Shown here: positions 34,515 to 45,428 of the stretch, piece after piece
Numbering within the stretch: the first letter of the stretch is position 1
Layout: the number at the start of each line of letters is the position of its first letter
Assembly: GCF_018853815.1 (NCBI RefSeq)
Contig: NZ_JAAOMP010000121.1
Location: 59,358 to 123,357 of the forward strand
From: Acidithiobacillus sulfurivorans
GTDB taxonomy: Bacteria > Pseudomonadota > Gammaproteobacteria > Acidithiobacillales > Acidithiobacillaceae
Length of the DNA: 64,000 nucleotides
Reading direction: 5' to 3'
The notes under the pieces: generated by a model
Database searches by the model: none
The model's input: only the letters and a program-made list of their open reading frames with translations
What the model was told of the DNA's origin: nothing
Translations under genes and position numbers: made by a program

Positions 34515-36782
34515 ATGTCTGAGCTGAAATTTCGTCCTTATCGTCAACCAGCGGGAGGCTGGGGGGCGCTTCGTGCTTCCATGCAGAGCCTGCGCCAGCA
34601 AGGTATTCTCTCGGAAGGAACTGCCCTGTTGCTGAAGTCCAATCAGGCCGAAGGTTTTGATTGTCCGGGCTGCGCCTGGCCCGACCCCGATGCCCACTCC
34701 ACTTTTGAATTCTGTGAAAACGGCGTCAAGGCGGTCGCTGCCGAAGCCACCAGCAAACGCGTAACAGCCGATTTATTTGCCCGGCATTCCGTGAGCTGGC
34801 TTGCCCAGCAAAGTGATTATGATCTGGAAGAATTCGGCCGCCTGACGGAACCGATGATGTACGATGCAGCCAGCGACCATTATCAACCCGTTTCCTGGGA
34901 GCATGCATTTGCCCAGATAGCCCATCACCTGCAGGCACTCGAATCCCCCCACCAGGCTATTTTTTATACTTCCGGCAGAACCTCCAACGAAGCCGCCTTT
35001 CTTTATCAGCTTTTTGTCCGTGAATTTGGTACCAACAACATGCCGGACTGCTCCAACATGTGTCACGAACCGACCAGTCTCGGAATGCCTGAATCTATTG
35101 GTATTGGCAAAGGTACCGTCACCCTGGAAGACTTTGACCACGCCGATACACTGCTCCTCTTTGGTCATAATCCCGGCACCAATCATCCGCGTATGCTGGG
35201 CACCTTGCGGGATGCGGCCAAACGTGGCTGCCGGATTCTGGTTTTTAACCCGCTTCGGGAACGCGGCCTGCAGCGTTTTGTAAACCCTCAGGATCCCGGC
35301 GAGATGCTCACCAATCATGGGACAGAAATCGCCACCCATTACTATCAGCCCCGCATTGGCGGCGACTACGCCATTGCCCTTGGTATAGTGCGTTATCTGT
35401 TGGAGCAAGGCTCTCTGGATGAGGATTTTATTGACACCCATACCGAAGGCTTTAATACCCTGAAAAAAATTGCCCTGGATACCTCCTGGGCAGAAATTGA
35501 GTCAGAGAGCGGTCTCAGCCATGCCGAGTTTATGGAAATTGGTAAAATTTATGATTCGGGCAAAGCCAGCATCATCACCTGGGGAATGGGCATCACCCAA
35601 CACAAGCATGCCGTGGCTACCATTCAGATGCTGGTCAATGTGCTCCTGCTGAAAGGGAATATGGGTAAGCCAGGAGCTGGAGCTTGCCCCATTCGCGGAC
35701 ACAGCAATGTTCAGGGCGATCGCACCATGGGGATCTGGGAGCGTCCCGCTGCCGATTTTCTGGATCGTCTGGGCAAGGAGTTTGGTTTTGAGCCACCGCG
35801 AGAACCCGGCCATGACGTCATTGGCAGTATTGCCGCCCTGGAAAAAGGCGAGGCCAAGATGTTTTTCGGGATGGGCGGCAATTTTGCCAATGCCACCCCG
35901 GATACCCAGCGCGTACATGAAGCCTTGCGTCATTGTGAACTGACCGTGCATGTAACCACCAAACTCAATCGCTCTCATGTGGTCCATGGAAAAAACGCCC
36001 TGATTCTTCCTTGTCTGGGTCGAACAGAAATAGACATTCAAAATGGTCAGCCCCAGGGCATTACCGTTGAGGATTCCATGAGCATGGTACACATTTCCCA
36101 GGGAATGCGGGCACCGGCATCGTCCCAACTGAAATCCGAATGTGCCATTATCGCCGAACTGGCTGAAGCCACTTTGCCCGACAGTAAAACCCCATGGCGC
36201 GCCCTGGTAGAGGATTACGATCGGATTCGCGACCGCATCTCACGGGTGGTTGCGGGTTTTGAGGACTTCAATGCCCGGGTCCATCAACCCAGAGGATTTC
36301 ATCTCGATCTGCCGCCACGCTCCCGGCGCTGGACGACCCCATCGGGCAAGGCTCAGTTTATTGCCCAGCCACTGCATAGCATTACCGAAGACCGCTTTGT
36401 TCCCAAAAGTTCAGAGCAGGTTTTCAATCTGATGACTATTCGTAGTCATGATCAATACAACACCACCATTTATGGATACGAAGATCGCTACCGGGGCGTA
36501 TCAGGTGCCCGCAATATTTGCTTCATGCATCCGGAAGATATAGCGGAATTGGGTTTTGCCGAAAATACGCTGGTGGATATTATTTCGCACTGGACTGACG
36601 GTGAGCGCGTTGCCCGGAGTTTTCGCCTGCTGCCCTATGATATTCCCCGCTCCTGTGTGGCGGGCTACTATCCCGAACTGAATGTACTGGTGCCTCTGTC
36701 CAGTCACGCAGACCGGGCAAACACCCCGACTTCCAAATCCATTCGGGTGACCTTTCACGCGGTGACCAAGCGTGACGACTGA
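34515..36782 (+). CDS. FdhF/YdeP family molybdopterin oxidoreductase
   Basis: The 755-residue protein belongs to the FdhF/YdeP branch of molybdopterin oxidoreductases. Cys50 and Cys53 in CPGCAWPDPDA and a later Cys in FCENG may hold an Fe-S cluster. Cys183-His184 in SNMCHEPTS replaces the SeCys-His pair of formate dehydrogenase H, giving a likely Mo ligand. The C-terminal molybdopterin domain (DQYNTTIYGYEDRYRG) is present. The ATG at 34515 has AAGGAG at good spacing. The gene overlaps a small regulator-like gene, and fdhD follows closely. Formate oxidation is plausible, but YdeP itself has no proven substrate. Confidence 0.9.
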   Translation: MSELKFRPYRQPAGGWGALRASMQSLRQQGILSEGTALLLKSNQAEGFDCPGCAWPDPDAHSTFEFCENGVKAVAAEATSKRVTADLFARHSVSWLAQQSDYDLEEFGRLTEPMMYDAASDHYQPVSWEHAFAQIAHHLQALESPHQAIFYTSGRTSNEAAFLYQLFVREFGTNNMPDCSNMCHEPTSLGMPESIGIGKGTVTLEDFDHADTLLLFGHNPGTNHPRMLGTLRDAAKRGCRILVFNPLRERGLQRFVNPQDPGEMLTNHGTEIATHYYQPRIGGDYAIALGIVRYLLEQGSLDEDFIDTHTEGFNTLKKIALDTSWAEIESESGLSHAEFMEIGKIYDSGKASIITWGMGITQHKHAVATIQMLVNVLLLKGNMGKPGAGACPIRGHSNVQGDRTMGIWERPAADFLDRLGKEFGFEPPREPGHDVIGSIAALEKGEAKMFFGMGGNFANATPDTQRVHEALRHCELTVHVTTKLNRSHVVHGKNALILPCLGRTEIDIQNGQPQGITVEDSMSMVHISQGMRAPASSQLKSECAIIAELAEATLPDSKTPWRALVEDYDRIRDRISRVVAGFEDFNARVHQPRGFHLDLPPRSRRWTTPSGKAQFIAQPLHSITEDRFVPKSSEQVFNLMTIRSHDQYNTTIYGYEDRYRGVSGARNICFMHPEDIAELGFAENTLVDIISHWTDGERVARSFRLLPYDIPRSCVAGYYPELNVLVPLSSHADRANTPTSKSIRVTFHAVTKRDD

Positions 36783-37019
36783 GTCTGCTCCAGAATCAGC
36801 CACGGAAGACCTGGTCATCGCCCTGCTGCAGGCACTGTGTCATGAACCGGTCATTTCTCTGGCAAAAATAGGCAAACAGATGAATTTGCGGCGTAGCCAA
36901 CTGGAACGTCTATTGTTACTGCTTGGTGAAAATGAAAGCTGGGGGGGTATGGGTTATCTGACCCAAAGCGAACAACGTGGTCGCACCGTGATCCTTCTTA
37001 CCCAGAAAGGAAAGGATTT

Positions 37020-37041
<22 letters not shown>
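36772..37041 (+). CDS. Small winged-helix-like protein between fdhF and fdhD
   Basis: The 89-residue protein has a helical N-terminal part and a likely helix-turn-helix (SLAKIGKQMNLRRSQLERLL), followed by a wing-like segment (GYLTQSEQRGRTVILLTQKG). It starts at GTG 36772, overlaps the FdhF-like gene by 11 bp and fdhD by 22 bp. The tight packing suggests a partner role with the molybdoenzyme, or a small DNA-binding regulator of it. No certain family was recognised. Confidence 0.65.
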
Positions 37042-39019
<1,978 letters not shown>

Positions 39020-39027
39020 GGTATTTC

Positions 39028-39897
39028 ATGCCCGCTCAAGAACTGGAGATCCTCGAATCGCATGCCTGCTTTGCCGGGCGCATGGCGCGCTATGAACATC
39101 CATCCCGGCACTGTCAGGGACCCATGCGTTTTGCGATTTTCATCCCCCCGCATCAACCAGGGGAGAAGCTTCCGGTGCTGACTTTTCTTGCCGGACTGAC
39201 CTGCAGCGAAGAAACCTTCATGATCAAGGCGGGAGCTCAGCGCTATGCGGCAGAACTGGGCCTTATCCTGGTAGCCCCCGATACCAGCCCCCGTAATACC
39301 GGAATTGCAGGAGAAAATGATGACTGGGACTTCGGCAGCGGTGCCGGATTTTATCTGGACGCGACGCAAGCGCCCTGGCAGGCTCACTACCAGATGTTTT
39401 CCTATGTAACCGAAGAACTTCCCGCCCTCATTGCCCGGAATTTTCCCATGAGCGCAGGCGTCCAGGGCATTTGCGGGCACTCCATGGGTGGTCACGGGGC
39501 TCTGGCCTGCGGATTACGACGACCCGGGCAGTATCAGTCCCTGTCGGCCTTCGCCCCGGTATCCGCCCCCAGTCAGACGCCCTGGGGACAAAAAGCCTTC
39601 AGTCGCTACCTCGGTGACGATACCCGGCAATGGCTGGCTTATGACAGTCTGGAACTCCTCAAAAGTTCGGGCCAACAGCACCCACCCATCCTGATAGATC
39701 AGGGACGTGCCGATCCCTTTCTGGAGGCAGAGCTGAAAACCGAATATCTGGAGGCTCTGAATGACCCGCAAATCACCCTGCGCTGGCATGAAACCTATGA
39801 TCACAGCTATTTTTTCATCAGCAGCTTCATCGGAGAACATCTGAATTTCCATGCTCGCCATCTGGGCGCTGTACCCAGATCACCTGCTCATGACTGA
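39028..39897 (+). CDS. frmB: S-formylglutathione hydrolase
   Basis: FrmB hydrolyses S-formylglutathione to formate and glutathione. The 289-residue alpha/beta hydrolase of the esterase D family shows LTCSEETFMIKAGAQRYA, the nucleophile elbow GHSMGGHGA and the late catalytic residues in DQGRADPF and YDHSYFFI. GAGGT precedes the ATG at 39028. It is co-directional with frmA. A GC-rich hairpin (39905-39910 with 39916-39921) lies just after the stop and might end the transcript, although it has no T run. Confidence 0.96.
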   Translation: MPAQELEILESHACFAGRMARYEHPSRHCQGPMRFAIFIPPHQPGEKLPVLTFLAGLTCSEETFMIKAGAQRYAAELGLILVAPDTSPRNTGIAGENDDWDFGSGAGFYLDATQAPWQAHYQMFSYVTEELPALIARNFPMSAGVQGICGHSMGGHGALACGLRRPGQYQSLSAFAPVSAPSQTPWGQKAFSRYLGDDTRQWLAYDSLELLKSSGQQHPPILIDQGRADPFLEAELKTEYLEALNDPQITLRWHETYDHSYFFISSFIGEHLNFHARHLGAVPRSPAHD

Positions 39898-39904
39898 TTT
39901 CCGG

Positions 39905-39921
39905 GGCCCGCACAACGGGCC
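39905..39921 (+). terminator. GC-rich hairpin after frmB (weak terminator candidate)
   Basis: GGCCCG-CACAA-CGGGCC forms a perfect 6-bp stem 8 bases after the frmB stop. No T-rich tail follows, so an intrinsic terminator is only possible, not shown. Confidence 0.35.
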
Positions 39922-39950
39922 TAGTCCTTACCATGCAGAGCCTTTAGCCG

Positions 39951-41267
39951 ATGGCTGACCGTCGCGGGCATGCGTTGGGTGCAGCCATGTTGGGGATGCT
40001 GTTGGATGGCTATGACCTCAGCATCATGGCGGTGGTTCTGCTGCCGCTGAGCAGTGCCTGGCATCTGCAAGCGACGGAAACCGGCATTCTCATGGCCATG
40101 GCCCTGCTGGGCTCCTTGATCGGCGGATTATTTGGTGGATTTTTCACGGATCGTTTTGGTCGCCGCCGGCTGCTTTTTCCCAACATTTTTCTTTATGTGC
40201 TGGGGGCCTTGATCAGTGCTTTCAGTCCGGATACCGCAGCCCTTTTTGCGGGCCGATTTATTACCGGCCTCGCCATTGGCCTCGACTACCCACTGGTGGC
40301 CACCATCGTTGCCGAATACAGCCAGTCGGCGCAACGGGGAAACCGCTTTGCCCGGGTCAATCTGGCCTGGTATGTAGGCGCACTGCTCTCCACCCTTGTC
40401 GGCTGGGCGCTGCTATCCACCGGACCCGATTCCTGGCGCTGGATGCTGGGCAGCGCCATCGTCCCCGCCCTGGCCTTGCTCTGGCTTCGCCGTGGCTTGC
40501 CGGAATCGCCGCGCTGGCTGATACGCAAAGGGCAGTATCAGCAGGCGGAGGAAGCCCTGGAGCAGCTACAGCCAGCTTATTCGCAAGCACAGCGGCAAGC
40601 CGAACTCGAAAGTTTTCAGATTCAGCGTCAATCGTGGCGCATTCTGCTTCGTAAGGCCTGGTTGCGACGCCTTTTTCTCAGCGTTTTCCCCTGGTTTTGT
40701 CTGGACGTGGTCGGCCTCGGAATAGGTCTCTATTTCCCTATGGTACTGCGTGATAATGGTCTGGCCAGCAGTAATGCCGCTGCAGCAGCCATCAACGCCG
40801 CTTTTCTGATCATTTCGGCCCTCGGGATTATTTTCATTCTCTCCCGGCTGGATCGCTGGGGGCGCATTCCCCTGCAAAGTGCCGGTTTTGGCCTGATGTC
40901 CCTGGGACTGGCCGTATTCGCGCTCTGCTCCTGGAATCATTGGATTATGGGCGTATACCTGGCCGCTGCCGTATATTCTTTTGGGGTGGGCATTGGTCCC
41001 GGCGTCACCGTATTTGCTCTGGCAGTGGAAATATTCCCCACCGAGTTGCGGGCCAGCGCCGCTGGTCTGGCAACGGCCCTGTCGCGGCTCGGGGCCTTCA
41101 TTTCCGCCGTACTATTTCCGATTTTTGAAAAAAGCTGGGGGATTCCTCTGGTGCTGGTATTTATGTCGGTTGTTGCCCTGCTCGGCTTGCTGGCCACCCT
41201 GATTTATGGCGTGGAATCGCGTATGAAAAGCCTGGAGGAACTGGAAAACCTACCGGCTAAAAACTGA
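39951..41267 (+). CDS. MFS transporter, sugar-porter type
   Basis: The 438-residue membrane protein has 12 predicted segments and both major-facilitator signatures of the sugar porter group: GGFFTDRFGRRRLLF after segment 2 and LPESPRWLIRKGQYQQAEEAL in the central loop. The start GHALGAAMLGMLLDGYDLS is usual for this group, which also takes up organic acids and aromatics. It stands alone 53 bp after frmB and converges on the TonB-like gene with only 2 bp between stops. The substrate is unknown. Confidence 0.9.
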   Translation: MADRRGHALGAAMLGMLLDGYDLSIMAVVLLPLSSAWHLQATETGILMAMALLGSLIGGLFGGFFTDRFGRRRLLFPNIFLYVLGALISAFSPDTAALFAGRFITGLAIGLDYPLVATIVAEYSQSAQRGNRFARVNLAWYVGALLSTLVGWALLSTGPDSWRWMLGSAIVPALALLWLRRGLPESPRWLIRKGQYQQAEEALEQLQPAYSQAQRQAELESFQIQRQSWRILLRKAWLRRLFLSVFPWFCLDVVGLGIGLYFPMVLRDNGLASSNAAAAAINAAFLIISALGIIFILSRLDRWGRIPLQSAGFGLMSLGLAVFALCSWNHWIMGVYLAAAVYSFGVGIGPGVTVFALAVEIFPTELRASAAGLATALSRLGAFISAVLFPIFEKSWGIPLVLVFMSVVALLGLLATLIYGVESRMKSLEELENLPAKN

Positions 41268-41269
41268 AG

Positions 41270-41977
41270 CTACTCAAAACTCCAGGTGCGGACAATACGC
41301 AAAGGCGTAGGCGGGGATTGCCACAGAGCCGGCAAGGCTGCAAAAGGTGCCGCAGCGCGAATAAGGGTTTCCACGGCTTCTACCAGGGCCATATTGCGTG
41401 AGCCCTGCAACATGGAAATTTCCAACAATTGTCCATTTGGAGCAATGGTCACTGCCACGACCACCCGACCTTGCGGCAGCGGCCCATGCCCCGGCGCAAA
41501 CAGCTTTTTCTGGGCGAGCGCCATGATGCGTCCTTCCCAGTTTTTCAGATAGAAGTTATAGGCAGCCTGGCGCTCTGCCGAGGAAACAGCTGGCATCGCC
41601 TTACGCGTCACGGCGTCCACATCCGCCTGTGGACGCGACACGCGCGGATCTGCCGGGGCACTGATCCGGGGCTGATGAAAAGTGGGAGTCAGGGAAATTT
41701 CTACCAACGAGGTAACCGGATTTTTTTTGGCCAGCGGTGCAGCCAGACCCAATAACAGATACATCCAGACCAACAAATTGATAAATAACGAAAACAACAA
41801 CCAGGGAAACAACTGGTCCATGTCACTGGCGCGCAAGCGGAAAATCCGGCCAATGGCGGTAATGCCTACTGCACCATACCAGCGCAGGCGGAATAACCCA
41901 TCTTCGAGTAAGCTGTCCCATTTTCTCTGGCGCAGATCACGACCAGGATTTGATGAGGACGCTTTTACTCCAGCCAT
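41270..41977 (-). CDS. TonB-like protein overlapping hemB
   Basis: The 235-residue protein has an unusually long N-terminal cytoplasmic part of about 58 residues, one membrane segment (LFPWLLFSLFINLLVWMYLLL), a proline-containing linker and a C-terminal TonB-type domain (RVVVAVTIAPNGQLLEISM). TonB links the proton motive force to outer-membrane receptors. The ATG at 41977 overlaps the hemB end by 13 bp, which suggests coupling; an internal ATG at MDQLFPW would give a more usual TonB length. No exbB, exbD or receptor gene is nearby. Confidence 0.78.
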   Translation of the reverse strand: MAGVKASSSNPGRDLRQRKWDSLLEDGLFRLRWYGAVGITAIGRIFRLRASDMDQLFPWLLFSLFINLLVWMYLLLGLAAPLAKKNPVTSLVEISLTPTFHQPRISAPADPRVSRPQADVDAVTRKAMPAVSSAERQAAYNFYLKNWEGRIMALAQKKLFAPGHGPLPQGRVVVAVTIAPNGQLLEISMLQGSRNMALVEAVETLIRAAAPFAALPALWQSPPTPLRIVRTWSFE

Positions 41978-42957
41978 TCCGCCGCATCCAGGGCGTAATA
42001 AGTAATAATGGCGTCTGCCCCGGCGCGTTTCATGCCCAGTAAAGATTCCAGCACGCTGCGCTGTAAATCCAGCCATCCCGCCCGCGCGGCTGCCTGCAAC
42101 ATGCTGTATTCTCCTGACACCTGATAAGTCAGCACCGGCAGATCACAACGCTCGCGCAAATCCCGCACCAGATCCAGATAAGGCATGGCGGGCTTGACCA
42201 TGACCATGTCGCAACCTTCAGCAATATCCAGATCCAGTTCGCGGAAAGCTTCGCGGCGGTTGCCTGGATCCATCTGATAGGCGCGACGATCTCCAAACTG
42301 GGGGGCGCTGTCGGCCGCATCCCGGAAAGGGCCGTAATAGGCACTGGCATACTTGACCGCATAAGACAAAATACTGACCTCGGAATGACAGGCAGCATCC
42401 AGGGCCTCACGGATGGCCGTCACCATGCCATCCACCATGCCCGATGGTGCCACCACATGCACACCCGCCTCGGCATAGGAAAGTGCCTGACGCTGCAGAT
42501 TTTCCAGGGTCGCGTTATCATCCCGGTCCCCTTCGGTATTGAGCATACCGCAATGGCCATGATCGGTGTATTCACAAAAACAGGCGTCTGCTATGACCAG
42601 CAGATCGGGGTAGGCAGCGCGGATGGCGCGGGTAGCTTTTTGCACCAAACCCTCGCTATCCCAGGAGGCAGAGCCGCAAGCATCCTTGCATCCTTCAGCA
42701 ATCACACCAAACAACAAAACCGCCGAAATACCTCGGGAGACCGCTTCCCCGCAAAGCTTTAGGGCTGAATCAATACTATGGCGGAATACCCCGGGCATGG
42801 AAATAATATCGCTGCGGATCCCTTTTCCTTCCACCAGGAAAATCGGCAGGATGAAATCCGCTGGAGTCAGCTGATTTTCCTGCAGCATGGCGCGCATGGC
42901 CGGATGGCGGCGCAAACGTCGGGGAGAATGTCGTAAGGAAAGACTATTTCTAGACAT
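41965..42957 (-). CDS. hemB: Delta-aminolevulinic acid dehydratase (porphobilinogen synthase)
   Basis: HemB condenses two 5-aminolevulinate molecules to porphobilinogen. The 330-residue TIM barrel has the zinc cysteines in CFCEYTDHGHC, spaced as in zinc-dependent enzymes. The two Schiff-base lysine regions are SYAVKYASAYYGPF and MVMVKPAMPYLD. ATG at 42957 is taken; it overlaps the hemD end by 8 bp, and a TTG two codons upstream is less likely. It lies in a hemC-hemD-hemB string, all on the minus strand. Confidence 0.97.
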   Translation of the reverse strand: MSRNSLSLRHSPRRLRRHPAMRAMLQENQLTPADFILPIFLVEGKGIRSDIISMPGVFRHSIDSALKLCGEAVSRGISAVLLFGVIAEGCKDACGSASWDSEGLVQKATRAIRAAYPDLLVIADACFCEYTDHGHCGMLNTEGDRDDNATLENLQRQALSYAEAGVHVVAPSGMVDGMVTAIREALDAACHSEVSILSYAVKYASAYYGPFRDAADSAPQFGDRRAYQMDPGNRREAFRELDLDIAEGCDMVMVKPAMPYLDLVRDLRERCDLPVLTYQVSGEYSMLQAAARAGWLDLQRSVLESLLGMKRAGADAIITYYALDAAEWLE

Positions 42958-43744
42958 CAGCAACTTGCTCCCGGCTTTTTGCCCAGACTTCCAGGGCCGC
43001 CATAATCCCTTCGGTACTGGCTTCTTCAGCTACCCAGGGTTCCGGTAAACCCACCGCAGTAATGGCTTCTGCGGTGAGCGGGCTGATGGCAATCAGGGGT
43101 GTATTTTTCAACCAGCGCTGACCGAGCCCGCCAATCATTTGATAAAAGTTATTGAAAATTTCGGGACTGGTCAGGGTAACGGCATCCAGTTCACCACGGG
43201 CCCAGGCGTGCAGGAGAGGCGTTGGATTGGCACCCGGCAGGGTGCGGCGATAACACAAGACCTTGTCCACTTGCGCGCCACGTTCGCCCAGCACCTTTTC
43301 CAGCAATTCCCGACCCTGATCCCCGACAAAAAGGGCAACGTGGCGGGCTTGCATTTCCGCCAGTTCAGTACTGTTGAGCAAGCCTTCGGAGCTGAACTTT
43401 GTGGGCACCAGATCCACTTGCAGGCCAAATTCCCGAAGGGCCTTGGCGGTTTCTCGCCCCACCGCCGCTACGCGCGGACCCTGTGGCCAGATTAAATTCC
43501 GGCTTTGCAGACGACTCAGGGCAAAAGCCACGGCATTGCGGCTGGTAAAAATCACCCAGTCGAATGTATCCAGCCGGTGCAGGGCGTCATCCAGAGACTG
43601 CCAGTTTTCCGGCGCTTCAATTTGTACTGCCGGAAACAGAATCGGCCGCGCAGCAGCAGCTTTCAGAGCATCCACCAGATCTCCTGCCTGCTCGCGGGGA
43701 CGGGTAACCACCACACCTTTGTTCTGTAGTAATCCACTACTCAT
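42950..43744 (-). CDS. hemD: Uroporphyrinogen-III synthase
   Basis: HemD closes and flips ring D of hydroxymethylbilane to make uroporphyrinogen III. The 264-residue protein has the two-domain layout of the poorly conserved family. It shows VVVTRPREQAGDLVDAL at the start, VIFTSRNAV, VAAVGRETAKALREFG and the C-terminal LTSPEIFNNF and AISPLTAEAI segments. Its ATG overlaps the hemC stop (ATGA). Position in the hem operon supports the call. Confidence 0.92.
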   Translation of the reverse strand: MSSGLLQNKGVVVTRPREQAGDLVDALKAAAARPILFPAVQIEAPENWQSLDDALHRLDTFDWVIFTSRNAVAFALSRLQSRNLIWPQGPRVAAVGRETAKALREFGLQVDLVPTKFSSEGLLNSTELAEMQARHVALFVGDQGRELLEKVLGERGAQVDKVLCYRRTLPGANPTPLLHAWARGELDAVTLTSPEIFNNFYQMIGGLGQRWLKNTPLIAISPLTAEAITAVGLPEPWVAEEASTEGIMAALEVWAKSREQVADV

Positions 43745-44661
43745 AATGTTTGAATTTCCTTGATAATTGCGGCAGCACCCTGGGCCAGTAGCTGGTCAGC
43801 CACCTCCTGGCCCAGCGCCACCGGATCAGTACCACTGGCTTCTGCCCGCAGCAGGCGGGAACCATCAGGACTGGCTACCAGCCCACGCAGGAACAGCTTT
43901 TGTTCCTGCCATTCTGCCAGTGCCGCAACCGGTAAACGACAATCTCCACCCAGAATCCGGTTCATACTGCGCTCCGCCAACACACACTGCCAGGTAGACT
44001 GATCAATCAAGGGCTGTAATAACTCCCTTGTTGCTATATCGTCTGTGCGGATTTCAATGCCTACCGCGCCCTGCCCCACTGCGGGCAAGGACTGCTCAAC
44101 CGGAATAGCGTAGGTAATCCGCTCGTGAAGCTGCAAACGTTTCAGACCCGCCACAGCCAGGATAATCGCCGAATATTGACCTTCGTCCAGCTTGCGCAGC
44201 CGGGTAGCCACATTACCCCGTACATCATCCACCTGTAGTTGCGGATATTTTTGCAATAATTGTGCGCAGCGCCGCAAGCTGGAACTCCCCACTCTGGCGC
44301 CCGGCGCAAGATCCTCAGGATGAACGACGGTGTTGCTGACGAAGGCATCGCGGACATCCTCCCGCGCCATGATGGCCGCAATTTCCAGGCCCTTCGGCTG
44401 CAGAGCCGGCACATCCTTCATGGAATGCACGGCAATATCCACCTGACGCGCCAGTAACGCTTCTTCGATTTCCTTGACGAACAGCCCTTTACCACCCAGG
44501 GAATGTAAGGGAGCGTCCAGCAGCATGTCCCCACTGGTGCTCATGCGGATGATTTCCACCTGAGTATCTGGATGGGCGGCATGCAGGGCATCGCGGACAT
44601 GCTCAGCCTGCCAGACAGCGAGAGGACTGGCGCGGGTACCAATTCGAATAAGCGGCATCAT
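43741..44661 (-). CDS. hemC: Hydroxymethylbilane synthase (porphobilinogen deaminase)
   Basis: HemC joins four porphobilinogen units to hydroxymethylbilane. The 306-residue protein has IRIGTRASPLAVWQAEHV at the start, HSMKDVPA, the arginine-rich GSSSLRRCAQL substrate loop, and the dipyrromethane-bearing cysteine in LGGDCRLPVAA. Two ATGs stand at the start (44661 and 44658). It is the first gene of the minus-strand hem operon and is divergent from pal across 167 bp. Confidence 0.97.
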   Translation of the reverse strand: MMPLIRIGTRASPLAVWQAEHVRDALHAAHPDTQVEIIRMSTSGDMLLDAPLHSLGGKGLFVKEIEEALLARQVDIAVHSMKDVPALQPKGLEIAAIMAREDVRDAFVSNTVVHPEDLAPGARVGSSSLRRCAQLLQKYPQLQVDDVRGNVATRLRKLDEGQYSAIILAVAGLKRLQLHERITYAIPVEQSLPAVGQGAVGIEIRTDDIATRELLQPLIDQSTWQCVLAERSMNRILGGDCRLPVAALAEWQEQKLFLRGLVASPDGSRLLRAEASGTDPVALGQEVADQLLAQGAAAIIKEIQTL

Positions 44662-44769
44662 GGCGGGATAATCATCCTGGAATCACACAAAAAAGCAGGA
44701 GCTAGACCCCTTGGCAGGGCAACTTTTCCCGTCAAGGATAATGATGTTTGAGCAAAGCAGCAAATAACA

Positions 44770-44819
44770 TTGAAATACTCTTTAACTACAAGATACAATC
44801 GCTGCAAATTTAACAGGAG
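44770..44819 (+). promoter_or_regulatory. Promoter of pal-cpoB-queE-queC
   Basis: TTGAAA (44770-44775) and TACAAT (44794-44799) are 18 bp apart, a good sigma-70 match. AGGAG at 44815-44819 serves the pal ATG at 44829. pal normally follows tolB, so a promoter here is notable: in this genome the block is transcribed on its own. Confidence 0.6.
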
Positions 44820-44828
44820 CTCGAAAAC

Positions 44829-45407
44829 ATGCGTTATCATCAAATCTGGATAGCCGTTGCAATGACTGGTGCCCTGGCACTGACGGGCTGCGCCCATAAT
44901 GTAGGTAGTGGCAAGCCCAGCACTGTGGGTGCTGTAGCCCCTGTCAATTCCGCTGCCACCGCAGGTTACAATGGCGAAGGCGTCAATGGCCAGGACCTGA
45001 ACGCCAATGGCCCCATCGGCGGCGGCAACAGTGGCCTGACGGCTGCTGAACTGGCTGCCTTGCCACAGCAATTGCGTGTACATTTCGGCTTCAACAGTGA
45101 AAACATGGATGCCCATGCCCAGCAAATTGCCACCCAGAACGCCCAGTTCATGGTCAATCACTCCCATGTCAAGGTCCGCCTCGAAGGTAATACCGATGAC
45201 CGGGGCACCCAGGAATACAATCTGGCCCTCGGTGAACGCCGCGCAGAAACCGTCAAACAGTTCCTGGAAGCTCAGGGTGTCAACGCCGCCCGCATCAGCA
45301 CCGTGAGCTTTGGCAAGGATAACCCCCTCTGCACCACCAACGATGCCGAGTGCTGGGCAAAAAATCGCCGCGTTGATTTTGTGTATAGTGGTGGCTACAA
45401 CGGCTAA
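44829..45407 (+). CDS. pal: Peptidoglycan-associated lipoprotein Pal
   Basis: Pal anchors the outer membrane to peptidoglycan and interacts with TolB. The 192-residue protein has a lipoprotein signal (MTGALALTGC), a Gly/Asn/Ala-rich linker and a C-terminal OmpA-like domain with VRLEGNTDDRGTQEYNLALG and a late AKNRRVDFVY. It is the first gene of a plus-strand block with cpoB, queE and queC, and has its own promoter. TolB and TolQRA lie 3.2 kb away on the other strand. Confidence 0.95.
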   Translation: MRYHQIWIAVAMTGALALTGCAHNVGSGKPSTVGAVAPVNSAATAGYNGEGVNGQDLNANGPIGGGNSGLTAAELAALPQQLRVHFGFNSENMDAHAQQIATQNAQFMVNHSHVKVRLEGNTDDRGTQEYNLALGERRAETVKQFLEAQGVNAARISTVSFGKDNPLCTTNDAECWAKNRRVDFVYSGGYNG

Positions 45408-45428
45408 ACAGCCAAGGAGTATATGTTG

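Noticed and set aside
41978..42076. Longer N-terminus for the TonB-like protein reaching into hemB
   Set aside because: The added residues are an out-of-frame reading of hemB, and the ATG at 41977 is sufficient.
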